Positions 45,620 to 54,762 of a DNA stretch of 64,000 nt are shown in pieces. The translations under genes and the position numbers were made by a program. A model generated the notes under the pieces. It saw nothing but the letters and a program-made list of their open reading frames with translations. It had not been told where the DNA came from and did not search any database. Positions within the stretch are counted from its first letter, which is position 1. Every line of letters begins with the position of its first letter. Source of the DNA: CAKMZU01 sp965248335 (GTDB lineage: Bacteria; Pseudomonadota; Gammaproteobacteria; Pseudomonadales; DT-91); NCBI GenBank assembly GCA_965248335.1, contig CBDFIY010000003.1, forward strand, positions 1,984,001 through 2,048,000. Reading direction: 5' to 3'.

Positions 45620-45720
45620 TATACCCATCGGAATTGGAGATGCAAGAAGGCAGCAAGCGAGTGAATCTCCATGAGCTTATAGTCATCAACGCCATTGCAT
45701 CTTTAAGGGTGACCGGTATA
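45620..45720. repeat. MITE-A copy 8 (shortened)
   Basis: 101 bases: TATACCCATCGGAATTGG ... GGTGACCGGTATA, with part of the central palindrome lost. It ends 7 bases from the stop codon of the phosphate-binding/OmpA gene. Confidence 0.9.
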
Positions 45721-45727
45721 GTCGCGA

Positions 45728-47053
45728 TTAAAATTGTATCAATTCTTTTGCAACCCAAACTTCAACTCTGGCATTTTTTTTCTTTGCTTGCATATCATTG
45801 TTATTGGCTATTGGCATGAATGATCCAAGGCCGTGACTACTTGAAATGTTCACATCATTTCGAACAAGTGCACTTCGTACGGCAAGTGCCCTAAATCTGG
45901 ACAATACAACATCTTCACTGAATTTAGTGCCTCTTTCAGAAAACCCAACAAGGTAAACATAAGGATAATCTTTTTTTATTTGATTTAAATAAACGGTAAG
46001 TCGGTCGATATCGCGTAATGCTTTTGTATCCAGTTGCGGGCTATCCTCTGAAAACCGAAGGTTTAATGACAATCTTTCAGCCCGGCCAGCAAGCTTTTGA
46101 TAATAGTTTGGCATTACCTCCTCAGGAGGAACGATAAATTTTTGAATATTCTGAGAAATAAACCCTATTTTTTCTACAATAGATTGCCCTTTCTCCGATT
46201 GACAAAAATCAATAAACGACCTTGCTTCATGATTATTAATCTTTGGCAGTAAGTAAAAAAACAAACGTCTAGACAATGGATAATCTTCAGTAGCTACTGA
46301 GAATTTATTGGGCTTTATAGGCAAAGAGTTATTGTCAGAAATAGCCAGTAATTTTGATCGCCCAACAAAAGCCAAACCGACAAAACCAACTCCATTAATG
46401 TCATTAGCAACTCGCTCAGATAGTAGAGAATTCGACTCAAAGCGCTCGGCATTTACCGCTAAGCTATACTTACCTGCAAAAACTAATCTCTTGAAGGTAT
46501 CCCAAGTGCCTGAGTTTGTATCTCTCGCATAAAGTGCAATTTCTCGGTCGAGCCCTCCAAATTTTTTCCAGTTTGTTATTTCTCCTGAAAAAATCTGAGC
46601 AACTTCTACAATACTCAAACTATTAATAGGATTGTCTGGGTGGAGAATAATTGACAGGCCATCAACAGCAATGGTTTGCTCTGCAACTGAGGTTTTCATA
46701 TCACCATTAACGCTGGAGGATGCAAAGTCTTTATTTTTTGCACGGCGAGAAGACATGGCTATATCTGCTCTGCGTTTTACTAGGTCTCTAATCCCCGAAG
46801 TTGAGCCATGTGCTGAGATCTTAATGGTTTTCTTCGTATTTAATGCGTCTAAAGTGGTGATAATGTACTCGTTCTTAATGCTACCATTCCTTATTATTGC
46901 AGGTTTTTTGAATTGATTTTCAAGGTAGGCTTTTGCGCAGGCTGGGGCTAATGCTTGGCCAATAGTATTAGAACCTGACAAGGTTAAAATTATATCATCA
47001 GCAATAAGTGCCGAAGCCGAAAGTAAAAATAAAACAAATACAAGAGCATTCAT
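45728..47053 (-). CDS. PstS-like phosphate-binding domain fused to an OmpA-like domain
   Basis: About 441 residues from ATG 47053, which begins the signal peptide MNALVFVLFLLSASALIA. Residues about 25-290 form a PBP-like domain with the PstS family pattern: LSGSNTIGQALAPA, HGSTSGIRDLV, DIAMSSRRAK, IAVDGLSIILHP, IFSGEITNWKKFGG, YARDTNSGTWDTFK, INGVGFVGLA. The C-terminal 120 residues are OmpA-like (LNLRFSEDSPQLD, DYPYVYLVGFSERG, RALAVRSAL, ARVEVWV) and should bind peptidoglycan. So a substrate-binding protein tethered to the wall, as in some phosphate-starvation proteins. The ligand is inferred, not proven. No pstCAB genes adjoin. Confidence 0.82.
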   Translation of the reverse strand: MNALVFVLFLLSASALIADDIILTLSGSNTIGQALAPACAKAYLENQFKKPAIIRNGSIKNEYIITTLDALNTKKTIKISAHGSTSGIRDLVKRRADIAMSSRRAKNKDFASSSVNGDMKTSVAEQTIAVDGLSIILHPDNPINSLSIVEVAQIFSGEITNWKKFGGLDREIALYARDTNSGTWDTFKRLVFAGKYSLAVNAERFESNSLLSERVANDINGVGFVGLAFVGRSKLLAISDNNSLPIKPNKFSVATEDYPLSRRLFFYLLPKINNHEARSFIDFCQSEKGQSIVEKIGFISQNIQKFIVPPEEVMPNYYQKLAGRAERLSLNLRFSEDSPQLDTKALRDIDRLTVYLNQIKKDYPYVYLVGFSERGTKFSEDVVLSRFRALAVRSALVRNDVNISSSHGLGSFMPIANNNDMQAKKKNARVEVWVAKELIQF

Positions 47054-47397
47054 AACAAAAAAATGAGGCTTAGTTGGGAGGGCGGATTCTATTCCATGGC
47101 GCGTTACAAATAAATAAATAAACGATAGATATATCCATAAAAAACAACACCAGGTCACACTATAGCAACTAAATTATATTGTTAGATTATAAACAGAAAT
47201 TTTCTCAATATATTGATTATAAAGTGATCATGAGGGCGTGGCGACCCAAGCTGACAAAAGCCTTTCAAGAAATATATCTACTAAACAGAGGTGTCACATT
47301 CAGATGCTATATGAATTACATGCGTAAAGTACCCGAATTTAATCATAACTAAAAAAATATACGGCTGTACAAACTTGCACCTGGTGTTAAGCCCCGA

Positions 47398-47901
47398 TTA
47401 TTTCTTTAGGCTAGCATGAGAATCTGATTGAGGCGAAAGCATGCTACTAGAGCTAATAACCTTCCAGTGACTACCCACTTTATGCCAAATTTGACTATAA
47501 CCACCAGAGAAACTCAGCGCTTGGCTGTTCACTACTTCAATATCAGCTTTCACTTTGGCAATAACTAATACGCAGTCAGGCGATATAACTTTTATGACAA
47601 TCCTTTGAAAGTCAAAAGAATTATACCGTCTGATGAGTTCCGTGTTATGACGAAAAGCCCTTTCAAGCTGTAAGCCAGAATCAATGATTTCACCGTGATC
47701 ATCCAAGCCAACATAGGTATTCATATCAATAAAAGAAAAATACTTCGCCGTATCTTTGTTAAAAGCTGCATCCATCATAATCTTGAAATTTTCCTCTATG
47801 TGATGCTTTATATGGGGATTTCCCTCTCTGTCTCCGCCAGATTTACCCGTATCTCTGTAACACCCAGAAATAAAAATAAAAAACAATATTAACTTGATCA
47901 A
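47398..47901 (-). CDS. Lipoprotein with NTF2/SnoaL-like fold, unknown
   Basis: 167 residues from TTG 47901; no ATG is in frame, and AGGA sits 9 bases before the TTG. Signal MIKLILFFIFISGC with lipobox ISGC. The mature part (HIEENFKIMMDAAFNKDTAKYFSFID ... GGYSQIWHKVGSHWKVISSSSM) has the helix-then-sheet pattern of NTF2-like proteins. Divergent from the AAA ATPase with a 76-base gap, so they may share regulation. Function unknown. The 240 bases after it (47159-47397) show no gene. Confidence 0.55.
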   Translation of the reverse strand: MIKLILFFIFISGCYRDTGKSGGDREGNPHIKHHIEENFKIMMDAAFNKDTAKYFSFIDMNTYVGLDDHGEIIDSGLQLERAFRHNTELIRRYNSFDFQRIVIKVISPDCVLVIAKVKADIEVVNSQALSFSGGYSQIWHKVGSHWKVISSSSMLSPQSDSHASLKK

Positions 47902-47977
47902 ATTTATTTTTCCTGATTTTGGTTGTATCTTTATATTGGAGATATTTAAAGTAATATAAGTGATATATAGGATAAAA

Positions 47978-49099
47978 ATGTATAATTTTCTAATTATTAA
48001 ACTGACTTTGTTTACATTATGCCTGCTGACAATCTCTGCATCTGCACTCGGTTACTCATTACTGTCTAGGAAAAAAAAGAAAGGAAGTATTGCCGTAAAT
48101 TCAATTGCTTTGTTTATATCAATATGCGTATTTATATTTTTCTTAACAAATATTATTATTTACTTTAAATATGTACCCTTTGATGCAAGTATTAATTCAT
48201 TTATCATTCTGTCCCATATTTTTCCTTTCTTTTATGTTTTCTCAGTTATCGCTAAAAAACTTTATTTAACAACATCTGAAAAAGAATACAACGCCTACGC
48301 AGATAGCTCCAACATAGCCTACAAAAAAGTAAAGTATTTAACGTGGGATGACATAATCATTAGTGAAACACTTAAAGAAGAGCTGATTACTGTTGTTAAT
48401 TTATTGAAGAATTCTAAACAAGCTACGGAGAATTTTGGCATCGAGGTACCCAAGGGTATTTTATTATCAGGCCCTCCGGGTAACGGTAAAACGACGATAG
48501 CAAAGATTATGGCGAGTCAGGCTAACCTGAATTTTTTTACTATTACCAATGACCTTCTCATCTCAAAGTATGTCGGTGAATCTGAAAAATATTTATCACG
48601 TGTTTTCGAGCAAGCTCAACGAAAAAAACCCTCAATTGTTTTTATCGATGAACTTGATAGTATAGCGAGGTCGCGCTCTGAATCCTCTGAACGCTGGGCA
48701 GAAAACTTGCTCAACCACCTCTTGCAGCTTTTAGATGGCATTTATTCTCTAGATGGCGTTTATGTTATTGCTGCAACAAATCGGCCAGAACTCATCGATA
48801 CCGCCATAAAACGGCCCGGCAGACTCAGTAAGGAGGTTGATATTCCCGCGCCAGATAAAACAACAAGAGCGCGCTTATTCGAGCTGTATCTCAGTAAGCT
48901 CCCGCTTGCAAAAACCATCAATGCCGAACTTCTTGCAGAAAAAACCGATGGATTTAGTGCGGCTGACATTTCTGGACTCTGTAATGCTGCCGGACTTAAT
49001 GCTTTTAAGCGTACACAAAAATCAACAGACCCGGGTGAGGCGCCACTCATACTCCCCGAGGATATCATTGATGCGCTGAACGCACATAAAAGGAAATGA
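47978..49099 (+). CDS. Membrane-anchored AAA ATPase without protease domain
   Basis: 373 residues from ATG 47978 (AGGA 6 bases upstream; the GTG at 47960 is less likely). Three hydrophobic segments in the first 110 residues, then one AAA module close to the FtsH/classic AAA type: Walker A SGPPGNGKTT, pore-loop-like SKYVGESEKY, Walker B IVFIDELDSIA, sensor-1 AATNRPELID, arginine finger region RPGRLSKEVDIP, and a C-terminal lid GFSAADISGLCNAA. The zinc protease domain (HEAGH) is absent and the stop codon follows the lid. Likely a membrane-bound unfoldase or remodeller; substrate unknown. Confidence 0.85.
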   Translation: MYNFLIIKLTLFTLCLLTISASALGYSLLSRKKKKGSIAVNSIALFISICVFIFFLTNIIIYFKYVPFDASINSFIILSHIFPFFYVFSVIAKKLYLTTSEKEYNAYADSSNIAYKKVKYLTWDDIIISETLKEELITVVNLLKNSKQATENFGIEVPKGILLSGPPGNGKTTIAKIMASQANLNFFTITNDLLISKYVGESEKYLSRVFEQAQRKKPSIVFIDELDSIARSRSESSERWAENLLNHLLQLLDGIYSLDGVYVIAATNRPELIDTAIKRPGRLSKEVDIPAPDKTTRARLFELYLSKLPLAKTINAELLAEKTDGFSAADISGLCNAAGLNAFKRTQKSTDPGEAPLILPEDIIDALNAHKRK

Positions 49100-49109
49100 T
49101 TATCAAAAA

Positions 49110-49237
49110 TATACCGATCACCCTTGAAGATGCAAGGGCGTTGGCCGCGCTCGCTCACCCCAATCACTTACTGACTGTAAGTGATTGGGGAATCGCTCGC
49201 TTGCCGCCTTCTTGCATCTCCAATTCCGATCGGTATA
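49110..49237. repeat. MITE-A copy 9
   Basis: 128 bases: TATACCGATCACCCTTGAAG ... CCAATTCCGATCGGTATA, the best-preserved copy, with a near-perfect central hairpin (CAATCACTTACTG / CAGTAAGTGATTG type). Starts 11 bases after the AAA gene stop codon, between it and the convergent histidine kinase gene. Confidence 0.95.
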
Positions 49238-49274
49238 GACGTTAAGTTTGTATCACCTTACAATTTGTCGTAAG

Positions 49275-50696
49275 TCACGCTTGTTTGAATTCGTCACTAT
49301 TAGACAAATGAAAATCAATGACGGCAGACAGTCCCGGCGTTTTTAACGAATCAAACAAGCGCTGACTATCACTCAATGTAATAATACCTTGATGCAACTC
49401 CACAACTGCCTTAACTAAACTCAGACCTAAGCCATTTCCAGGCTGAAGCCCTCTGCTTGACTCCACGCGATAAAACCGTTGAAAAACTTTAGCCATTTTT
49501 TCGACGCGAATGCCAGGGCCATCATCTGCAATCACAAGCCTTGCCTTGTAGCTCACTCGGGTCGCTTTTATCTGAATCTTACCCTCTTCTTGCGTGTATT
49601 TAATCGCATTATCAACGAGGTTGGCGAGCATTTGAAACATGAGATCTTTGTCGCCCAGCATGTGTAAGTCGGTTTGAATGCTAACATCTAAAGAGATACC
49701 CTTTACCTGCGCGAGGGGCTCGTATAACTCACAAACATCGTAAAATACTTGCGATAAATCAAAAGAAGTAAAATTAGCTTTTTTACTGCCTGATTCAATT
49801 TGAGAGATGCGTAGCAAGGCGTTAAATGTCGACAAGAGACCGTCCGCCTCAGCTACGATTTCACGATATAAGGTTTTGCTGTCTTCGTTGGCGGTTTTTT
49901 GCATCGTAGATAAACGGTTTCTAATACGCGTTAACGGCGTTCGTAAATCATGGGCAATATTATCTGACACTTGGCGCACGTCATTCATAGAGCTTTCTAT
50001 ACGCTCAAACATCGCATTAAGATTTATCGCCAGTGCTTGAAAATCATCCTCACTTGCAATCACGGGAATGCGCCCAGACAGATTTCCGTTCATGATGGTT
50101 CGAATAGTCTGATTAATGGCCTCTACTCGCGCCAAGCTGAGGTGACTGATAATGACAGCACCGATTAATCCCAGCGTACTCATGATAATCATGCTCCAAA
50201 ACAAGGTAGCACTGACCAGTTGGATATTTTGGCGGATATCATCAGCAACACGGGCTACCATAAGCTGACGACCATCTTTCAGCTGGCGTGTGCGCGCGAC
50301 GAAATTATAAAGCGTTGACACCCCCTGCCAGTTAATAAAGCTCATGTCAAAACTAAACCAGCCATCACTCCAAGTGAAATATTGTGGCCACTCATTAAGA
50401 TCGCCGGCCAATTTCTGCTGTTTGTCATCCACTAATATATAGGTGAAGCGACCAAATAAGTTGTTTTTATGGCGCTCTGCTTCCAGCGATTTTACGCCTG
50501 CAATGCCGCGCTCCTGATAGGCATTTTGAATAATGTCAAGTTCCGATTCAAGCGAACCATTGACGCTATTGAAATAATCAAGGGAATAAAAAACGTAGGT
50601 TACGGAGAGTAAAATAAAAGCAGCGATACTCAGGCAGGCAACATAGCCCATCATAAAGCGAAATGTATAATGGGCAAAAGTTCTATTTCGTAGCAT
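49275..50696 (-). CDS. Sensor histidine kinase of a two-component system
   Basis: 473 residues. Two membrane segments (residues about 14-35 and 165-190) flank a 130-residue periplasmic sensor; then a HAMP domain (LARVEAINQTIRTIMNGNLSGRIP), the H-box VSDNIAHDLRTPLTRIRNRL with the phospho-accepting His, N-box NLVDNAIKYTQ, G1 ADDGPGI and G2 GNGLGLSLVKAVVELH. Signal unknown. It overlaps the response-regulator gene by 14 bases. Confidence 0.93.
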   Translation of the reverse strand: MLRNRTFAHYTFRFMMGYVACLSIAAFILLSVTYVFYSLDYFNSVNGSLESELDIIQNAYQERGIAGVKSLEAERHKNNLFGRFTYILVDDKQQKLAGDLNEWPQYFTWSDGWFSFDMSFINWQGVSTLYNFVARTRQLKDGRQLMVARVADDIRQNIQLVSATLFWSMIIMSTLGLIGAVIISHLSLARVEAINQTIRTIMNGNLSGRIPVIASEDDFQALAINLNAMFERIESSMNDVRQVSDNIAHDLRTPLTRIRNRLSTMQKTANEDSKTLYREIVAEADGLLSTFNALLRISQIESGSKKANFTSFDLSQVFYDVCELYEPLAQVKGISLDVSIQTDLHMLGDKDLMFQMLANLVDNAIKYTQEEGKIQIKATRVSYKARLVIADDGPGIRVEKMAKVFQRFYRVESSRGLQPGNGLGLSLVKAVVELHQGIITLSDSQRLFDSLKTPGLSAVIDFHLSNSDEFKQA

Positions 50697-51369
50697 TCAA
50701 CACATAGCCAGCACCACGAACAGTACTTAGCATGGGTTTCTCAAAATCTTTGTCGATTTTTTGCCGGAGCCTGCTCACGTGCACATCAATCACGTTAGTT
50801 TGAGGGTCAAAATTATACTCCCAAACATTTTCGAGTAACATTGTGCGCGTCACAATTTGGCCAGCATGCTTCATAAGATATTCTAACAGCCTAAATTCTC
50901 GTGGCTGTAGGTTTAGCGCCACGTTATCACGCGTCACTTTCTGGCTTAATAGGTCAAGTTCCAGATCACCAACGCGCAAGCGAGTGGTTGGCTTAGCTTC
51001 GTTTCGCCGCAGCAAAACTTCTATACGGGCAAGTAATTCTTCCATTGCAAAAGGCTTACCTAGGTAATCATCGCCTCCTGCTCTTAGGCCGTGGATGCGA
51101 TCATCCACATTACCTAACGCGCTCAAAAATAAAGCGGGGACCGTATTGCCGGAGTCCCTTACTGCCTTAACAATATCTATACCATCACAATTAGGCAGCA
51201 TACGATCTACAATCAGCAGGTCATAATGATCATTAATCGCTTTTTGCCGACCTTCTTCTCCGTCTCGCGTCATATCGACATCGTAGCCTTTTTCCTGCAG
51301 CCCAAGACGAACATATTCAGCAACTTGAAGGTCATCTTCAATCAGCAGTATTTTTATCAATTTTTGCAT
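50683..51369 (-). CDS. OmpR/PhoB-family response regulator
   Basis: 228 residues from ATG 51369, preferred because GGAAG lies just upstream (ATG 51381 would add four residues). Receiver: acidic pocket IEDD, phospho-acceptor Asp in LLIVDRMLPN, conserved Lys in LGKPFAMEE. Winged-helix DNA-binding domain ends with TNVIDVHVSRLRQKID and TVRGAGYVL. First gene of the two-gene operon; its regulon is unknown. Confidence 0.95.
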   Translation of the reverse strand: MQKLIKILLIEDDLQVAEYVRLGLQEKGYDVDMTRDGEEGRQKAINDHYDLLIVDRMLPNCDGIDIVKAVRDSGNTVPALFLSALGNVDDRIHGLRAGGDDYLGKPFAMEELLARIEVLLRRNEAKPTTRLRVGDLELDLLSQKVTRDNVALNLQPREFRLLEYLMKHAGQIVTRTMLLENVWEYNFDPQTNVIDVHVSRLRQKIDKDFEKPMLSTVRGAGYVLNATK

Positions 51370-51546
51370 GCAATCTTCCATTAACTTGATGTAAAGTGCT
51401 CGAAGACACGGTTTTTACATTTCTTTGACAAACCTATACCGACTCATTGTAGTTTTGCTTTTTTATACTCAGTGATCAAATTCAGCGATAGAGCGCTGCG
51501 ATGCACCTCTATAAAAGCTATAATAGACTATTTTTGCAAAATCGAT

Positions 51547-52008
51547 ATGAAAAACTTTATCCTTGATGTAAACCCGAGCCCCTTTAGACGTTTCATCGCC
51601 ATGGTTTATGACACTTTCCTTGTGGCCGCCATTTTATTAGCCAGTATAGCCATTATGGTTGGCATTCGTGTTTCTTTAGGTGGTGAACTTGCTTCGGATG
51701 AGGTTGCTATCTCAGGCGCATGGAGGTTGCCGTCGTTTCTTTTTTGCCTCTTTAATGTATCGCTTTTCTTTTGCTACTTTTGGGTGAAAAATAGCCAAAC
51801 CTTAGGTATGCAAGCATGGCGACTCGCAATCCTAACTCAAGATAATCAACCTATTAGCTGGCGACAAGCCTATAGCCGTTTTTTTTATGCCATGCTTTCA
51901 TTTTTTATTTTCGGCTTAGGGTACCTTATCGCTTTTACGGACCCTAAAAAGCAAACATTACATGATAAATTATCTGGAACAAAAACAGTTCTTGTAGAAA
52001 AAAAGTAG
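51547..52008 (+). CDS. RDD-family membrane protein
   Basis: 153 residues from ATG 51547 (MKNFILDVNPSPFRRF); longer in-frame starts lack support. RDD signature FRRFIAMVYDTFLVAAIL near the N-terminus (Arg-Arg and Asp), then three more hydrophobic segments, the QTLGMQAWRLAI and FTDPKKQTLHDKLSGT motifs typical of the family. Function unclear; some members act as Na+/H+ antiporters. Divergent from the two-component genes. Confidence 0.88.
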   Translation: MKNFILDVNPSPFRRFIAMVYDTFLVAAILLASIAIMVGIRVSLGGELASDEVAISGAWRLPSFLFCLFNVSLFFCYFWVKNSQTLGMQAWRLAILTQDNQPISWRQAYSRFFYAMLSFFIFGLGYLIAFTDPKKQTLHDKLSGTKTVLVEKK

Positions 52009-52166
52009 CTCACGTACTTTTATCAGATATGCATTTTTATCAAAGTAAGTAGCACCCCCTGCCTATTAAATCTTGGACTATACTAAAATTTTCTCTTCGA
52101 CATAATAAATCAGAAAACTTATTTGCCTCTTTTGTTGTCTGATAAACTTTTATACCTGATATTTTT

Positions 52167-53384
52167 ATGCGTATCATTTCATCATTCAGACAAAGCCTCA
52201 TTTTACAAATCATTATCGGCATCATTTTGGGTTGCCTATTGGCAGTTTCCTTCCCTACTCTATCTCTCTATACCGGCTTTCTTGGCGAGCTATTTATTAA
52301 AGCATTAAAATCGATTGCGCCTTTATTAGTGCTTGTTCTCGTTGCCTCTGCTATTGCCAATCAGAATACACAACAAAAGCCTAACATTAAGCCTATTTTT
52401 TTCATGTATTTAACAGGCACCCTCGCTGCTGGATTTTTGGCCGTTGCAATTAGTTTTGCTTTCCCACTTACTGTCAATTTATTGGATAAACTTCCTCAGT
52501 CTCAGCCACCGGAAGGGATTCGCCAGGTGTTGATGAGTATTGTATTTAAACTCGTCGATAACCCGGTAACTGCGTTAATTGATGCAAATTACCTAGGGCT
52601 AATTGTTTGGGGGGTGGGCCTTGGAATCACATTAACCAAGGCTTCAGACTCCACCAAAAAGGTGTTTCTCGATATCAGCTCTTGTATTTCACGTATAGTC
52701 ACCTTCATTATTCGCTTTGCGCCACTCGGTATTTTTGGTTTGACGATGCAAACGGTCTCAAATAGTGGATTAGCGGGGCTTGCAAGCTACGTTAATTTAT
52801 TAGCTGTGCTCTTGCTGGCCATGGCACTGTTTGCCCTTGTGGTTAATCCAGCTATTGTCTATTTAAAAATGCGAAGAAATCCCTATCCCTTACTTTTTAT
52901 CTGCCTTAAAGAGAGCGGTACCACAGCTTTTTTTACGCGTTCAAGTGCCGCCAACATCCCTGTTAATATGGCTCTTTGCAAAAAATTGAAACTCGACGAA
53001 GACACTTACTCCGTTTCCATTCCCTTAGGGGCCACCATTAACACCGGAGGCGCAGCTATCACAATATCGATTCTGACACTATGTGCAGTTAATACCCTAG
53101 GTATTCATGTCGATTTTTTTACAGCCGTATTGCTCGCCATCGTATCGGCGCTTTGTGCCTGCGGTGCATCAGGTGTCGCCGGCGGTTCATTATTACTCAT
53201 CCCTCTCGCCTGCAGCTTGTTCGGTATCAATAATGAGGTTGCAATGAATATGGTCGCCATAGGCTTTATGATTGGCGTGATACAAGATGCCGTTGAGACA
53301 GCCGTAAATAGCTCTACTGACGTATTTTATACAGCGGCTGTCTATTATGCGAAACAAGCCCGTGACCAAAAATCATTAATCTAA
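52167..53384 (+). CDS. sstT: Serine/threonine:sodium symporter SstT
   Basis: 405 residues, DAACS (SLC1-like) fold with about eight helices and two re-entrant loops. Motifs: IAPLLVLVLVASAIAN, the Ser-rich loop GTTAFFTRSSAANIPVNM, and the substrate/Na+ site PLGATINTGGAAITI. Length and the SSAANIPVN loop fit SstT better than glutamate carriers. Imports serine and threonine with Na+. The adjacent MITE starts 12 bases after its stop. Confidence 0.95.
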   Translation: MRIISSFRQSLILQIIIGIILGCLLAVSFPTLSLYTGFLGELFIKALKSIAPLLVLVLVASAIANQNTQQKPNIKPIFFMYLTGTLAAGFLAVAISFAFPLTVNLLDKLPQSQPPEGIRQVLMSIVFKLVDNPVTALIDANYLGLIVWGVGLGITLTKASDSTKKVFLDISSCISRIVTFIIRFAPLGIFGLTMQTVSNSGLAGLASYVNLLAVLLLAMALFALVVNPAIVYLKMRRNPYPLLFICLKESGTTAFFTRSSAANIPVNMALCKKLKLDEDTYSVSIPLGATINTGGAAITISILTLCAVNTLGIHVDFFTAVLLAIVSALCACGASGVAGGSLLLIPLACSLFGINNEVAMNMVAIGFMIGVIQDAVETAVNSSTDVFYTAAVYYAKQARDQKSLI

Positions 53385-53395
53385 ACTGGCGGACT

Positions 53396-53522
53396 TAATA
53401 CACATCGGAATTGGAGATGCATGAAGGCGGCAAGCGAGCGAATCCCCATGAGCTTACAGCCCGTAAGTGGTTGGGGCGAGCGAGCGCACAACGCCCTTGC
53501 ATCTTCAGGGGTGATCGGTATA
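53396..53522. repeat. MITE-A copy 10
   Basis: 127 bases: TAATACACATCGGAATTGG (left end mutated) ... AGGGGTGATCGGTATA, with AGCTTACAGCCCGTAAGTGG centre. Lies between sstT and the gene at 53505-53780 and overlaps the latter's 3' end. Confidence 0.9.
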
Positions 53523-53780
53523 GATACCCGTGTGGATAGCCTCTAAAGCTTCTTTGTTTTGTTGCATACGCTGAATATTGTTCTTCCACTGGTGCGCCAT
53601 TTTTTTTCGTTGCTCCTTATGCGCCTCAGTAAAATCTACGGCGTCTAAGCACTCGCGGACACTAATGGGTGGAAAGTGGCTCAAAAAAGCCATGCTATGC
53701 ATACGCTGTGCTGATTTTTCTCGCGCCTTTTGACTAATGTGGTCGACTTTTACTTTCACTTCATTGCAATACCATTCCAT
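53505..53780 (-). CDS. Small charged protein whose 3' end is replaced by MITE-A
   Basis: 91 residues from ATG 53780 (MEWYCNEVKVKVDHIS); an in-frame start at 53828 would add sixteen residues. Highly basic, helical, no membrane segment: QKAREKSAQRMHSMAFLSHFPPIS and EAHKEQRKKMAHQWKNNIQRM. The last six or seven codons (IYTDHP and stop) come from the MITE-A end at 53505-53522, so the natural C-terminus was lost or slightly altered. No family recognised. Confidence 0.45.
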   Translation of the reverse strand: MEWYCNEVKVKVDHISQKAREKSAQRMHSMAFLSHFPPISVRECLDAVDFTEAHKEQRKKMAHQWKNNIQRMQQNKEALEAIHTGIYTDHP

Positions 53781-54762
53781 ATCACTCTCTCCCTGAGTTG
53801 ATAACTTGCCATCCATTGCAAGTGTCATATGTTAGTAAAGCGGGTATCGTGCCAATTTTATGAAAACATAAAATACCATTAATAAACATAACGTTACAAT
53901 CAGATCATCATTCCAGTTAGTGGTTGCTAAAATGAATAAATACTGACAAAAAATGGTAAAGTATCCTATTTTTTCACCTTCAATCAAAAGCACTTCGTCA
54001 GTTGATATGGGGTAACTAATACAGACTTCACCCCCTCGCATGACGGTTTATTCCATGCTGCTCTTTCATTACACCCAATATGCGGCATTGTGATTGCTGG
54101 CTAGTAAATTAGATGGATTTTGAAATTGGTTCAGGGTTAGTTTCCCGCTGTTTTTTTAACAACAAATAATGACTGCCTTTCAACAATACTTTACCTGCAC
54201 TTTCAGTCTTTCTATATTCAATACGCTGTCGATTAATAATCGACTGCCTGCATTTTTCTTAATATGGAGTCGAACAATAACCAAATCAACATGAAATAGA
54301 TATTTACGAACTTTTCTGGTGACAATACTTCGGACAATTTTTTAAGTTATTGATTCTAAAGGTTTTATTTTTCGCTTAAATATCACCCAAAGCTATATAA
54401 ATCAATGGGTTACAGTTTATATAGAACCTTCAAATCGAAAACTGTCCGAAGTATTGTGGTAAGCAAACTCCATATTTATAGATGCAGCCTCAATGCTTAC
54501 TACATTTTTAGCTGGTAGTTGCTTAAAAAGAAGAAAAATACTTTGAAACTTTGTCTATTCTCACCCATATCAGTTAATTTAAAATTATGCCATAAACCAT
54601 GGCGATATAATCGTAAATTTAAGCTTTTTAACTTAGATGGGGTAAGATTTAGCAAGGTATTTTTTAATATATGATTCAGCTATTTGGCTTGGAAGGTTCA
54701 GTGTTTTTCTTGAGATGTTAAAACTCATTTATCTTCCTATCATAGCGCCACTGGAAGCCTTA
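53781..54762. other. Mostly gene-free stretch holding a MITE-B copy
   Basis: Apart from MITE-B (54323-54456) nothing convincing is seen. A weak minus-strand frame at 53832-54041 (69 codons, one hydrophobic segment LIVTLCLLMVFYVFI) lacks a clear ribosome site. A pair of short inverted repeats (AATCGACTG-type around 54230) is present. The stretch resembles decayed accessory DNA next to the IS630 element. Confidence 0.5.
54323..54456. repeat. MITE-B copy 2
   Basis: 134 bases, same length as copy 1, ends CAATACTTCGGACAATTTTT and (reversed) CAATACTTCGGACAGTTTTC. The interior differs from copy 1 substantially, while the ends are conserved. Flanks share TGGT at both sides. Confidence 0.9.

Noticed and set aside
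53832..54041. Minus-strand 69-codon frame with one hydrophobic segment
   Set aside because: No convincing ribosome site or similarity; kept only as a remark in the gene-free stretch.
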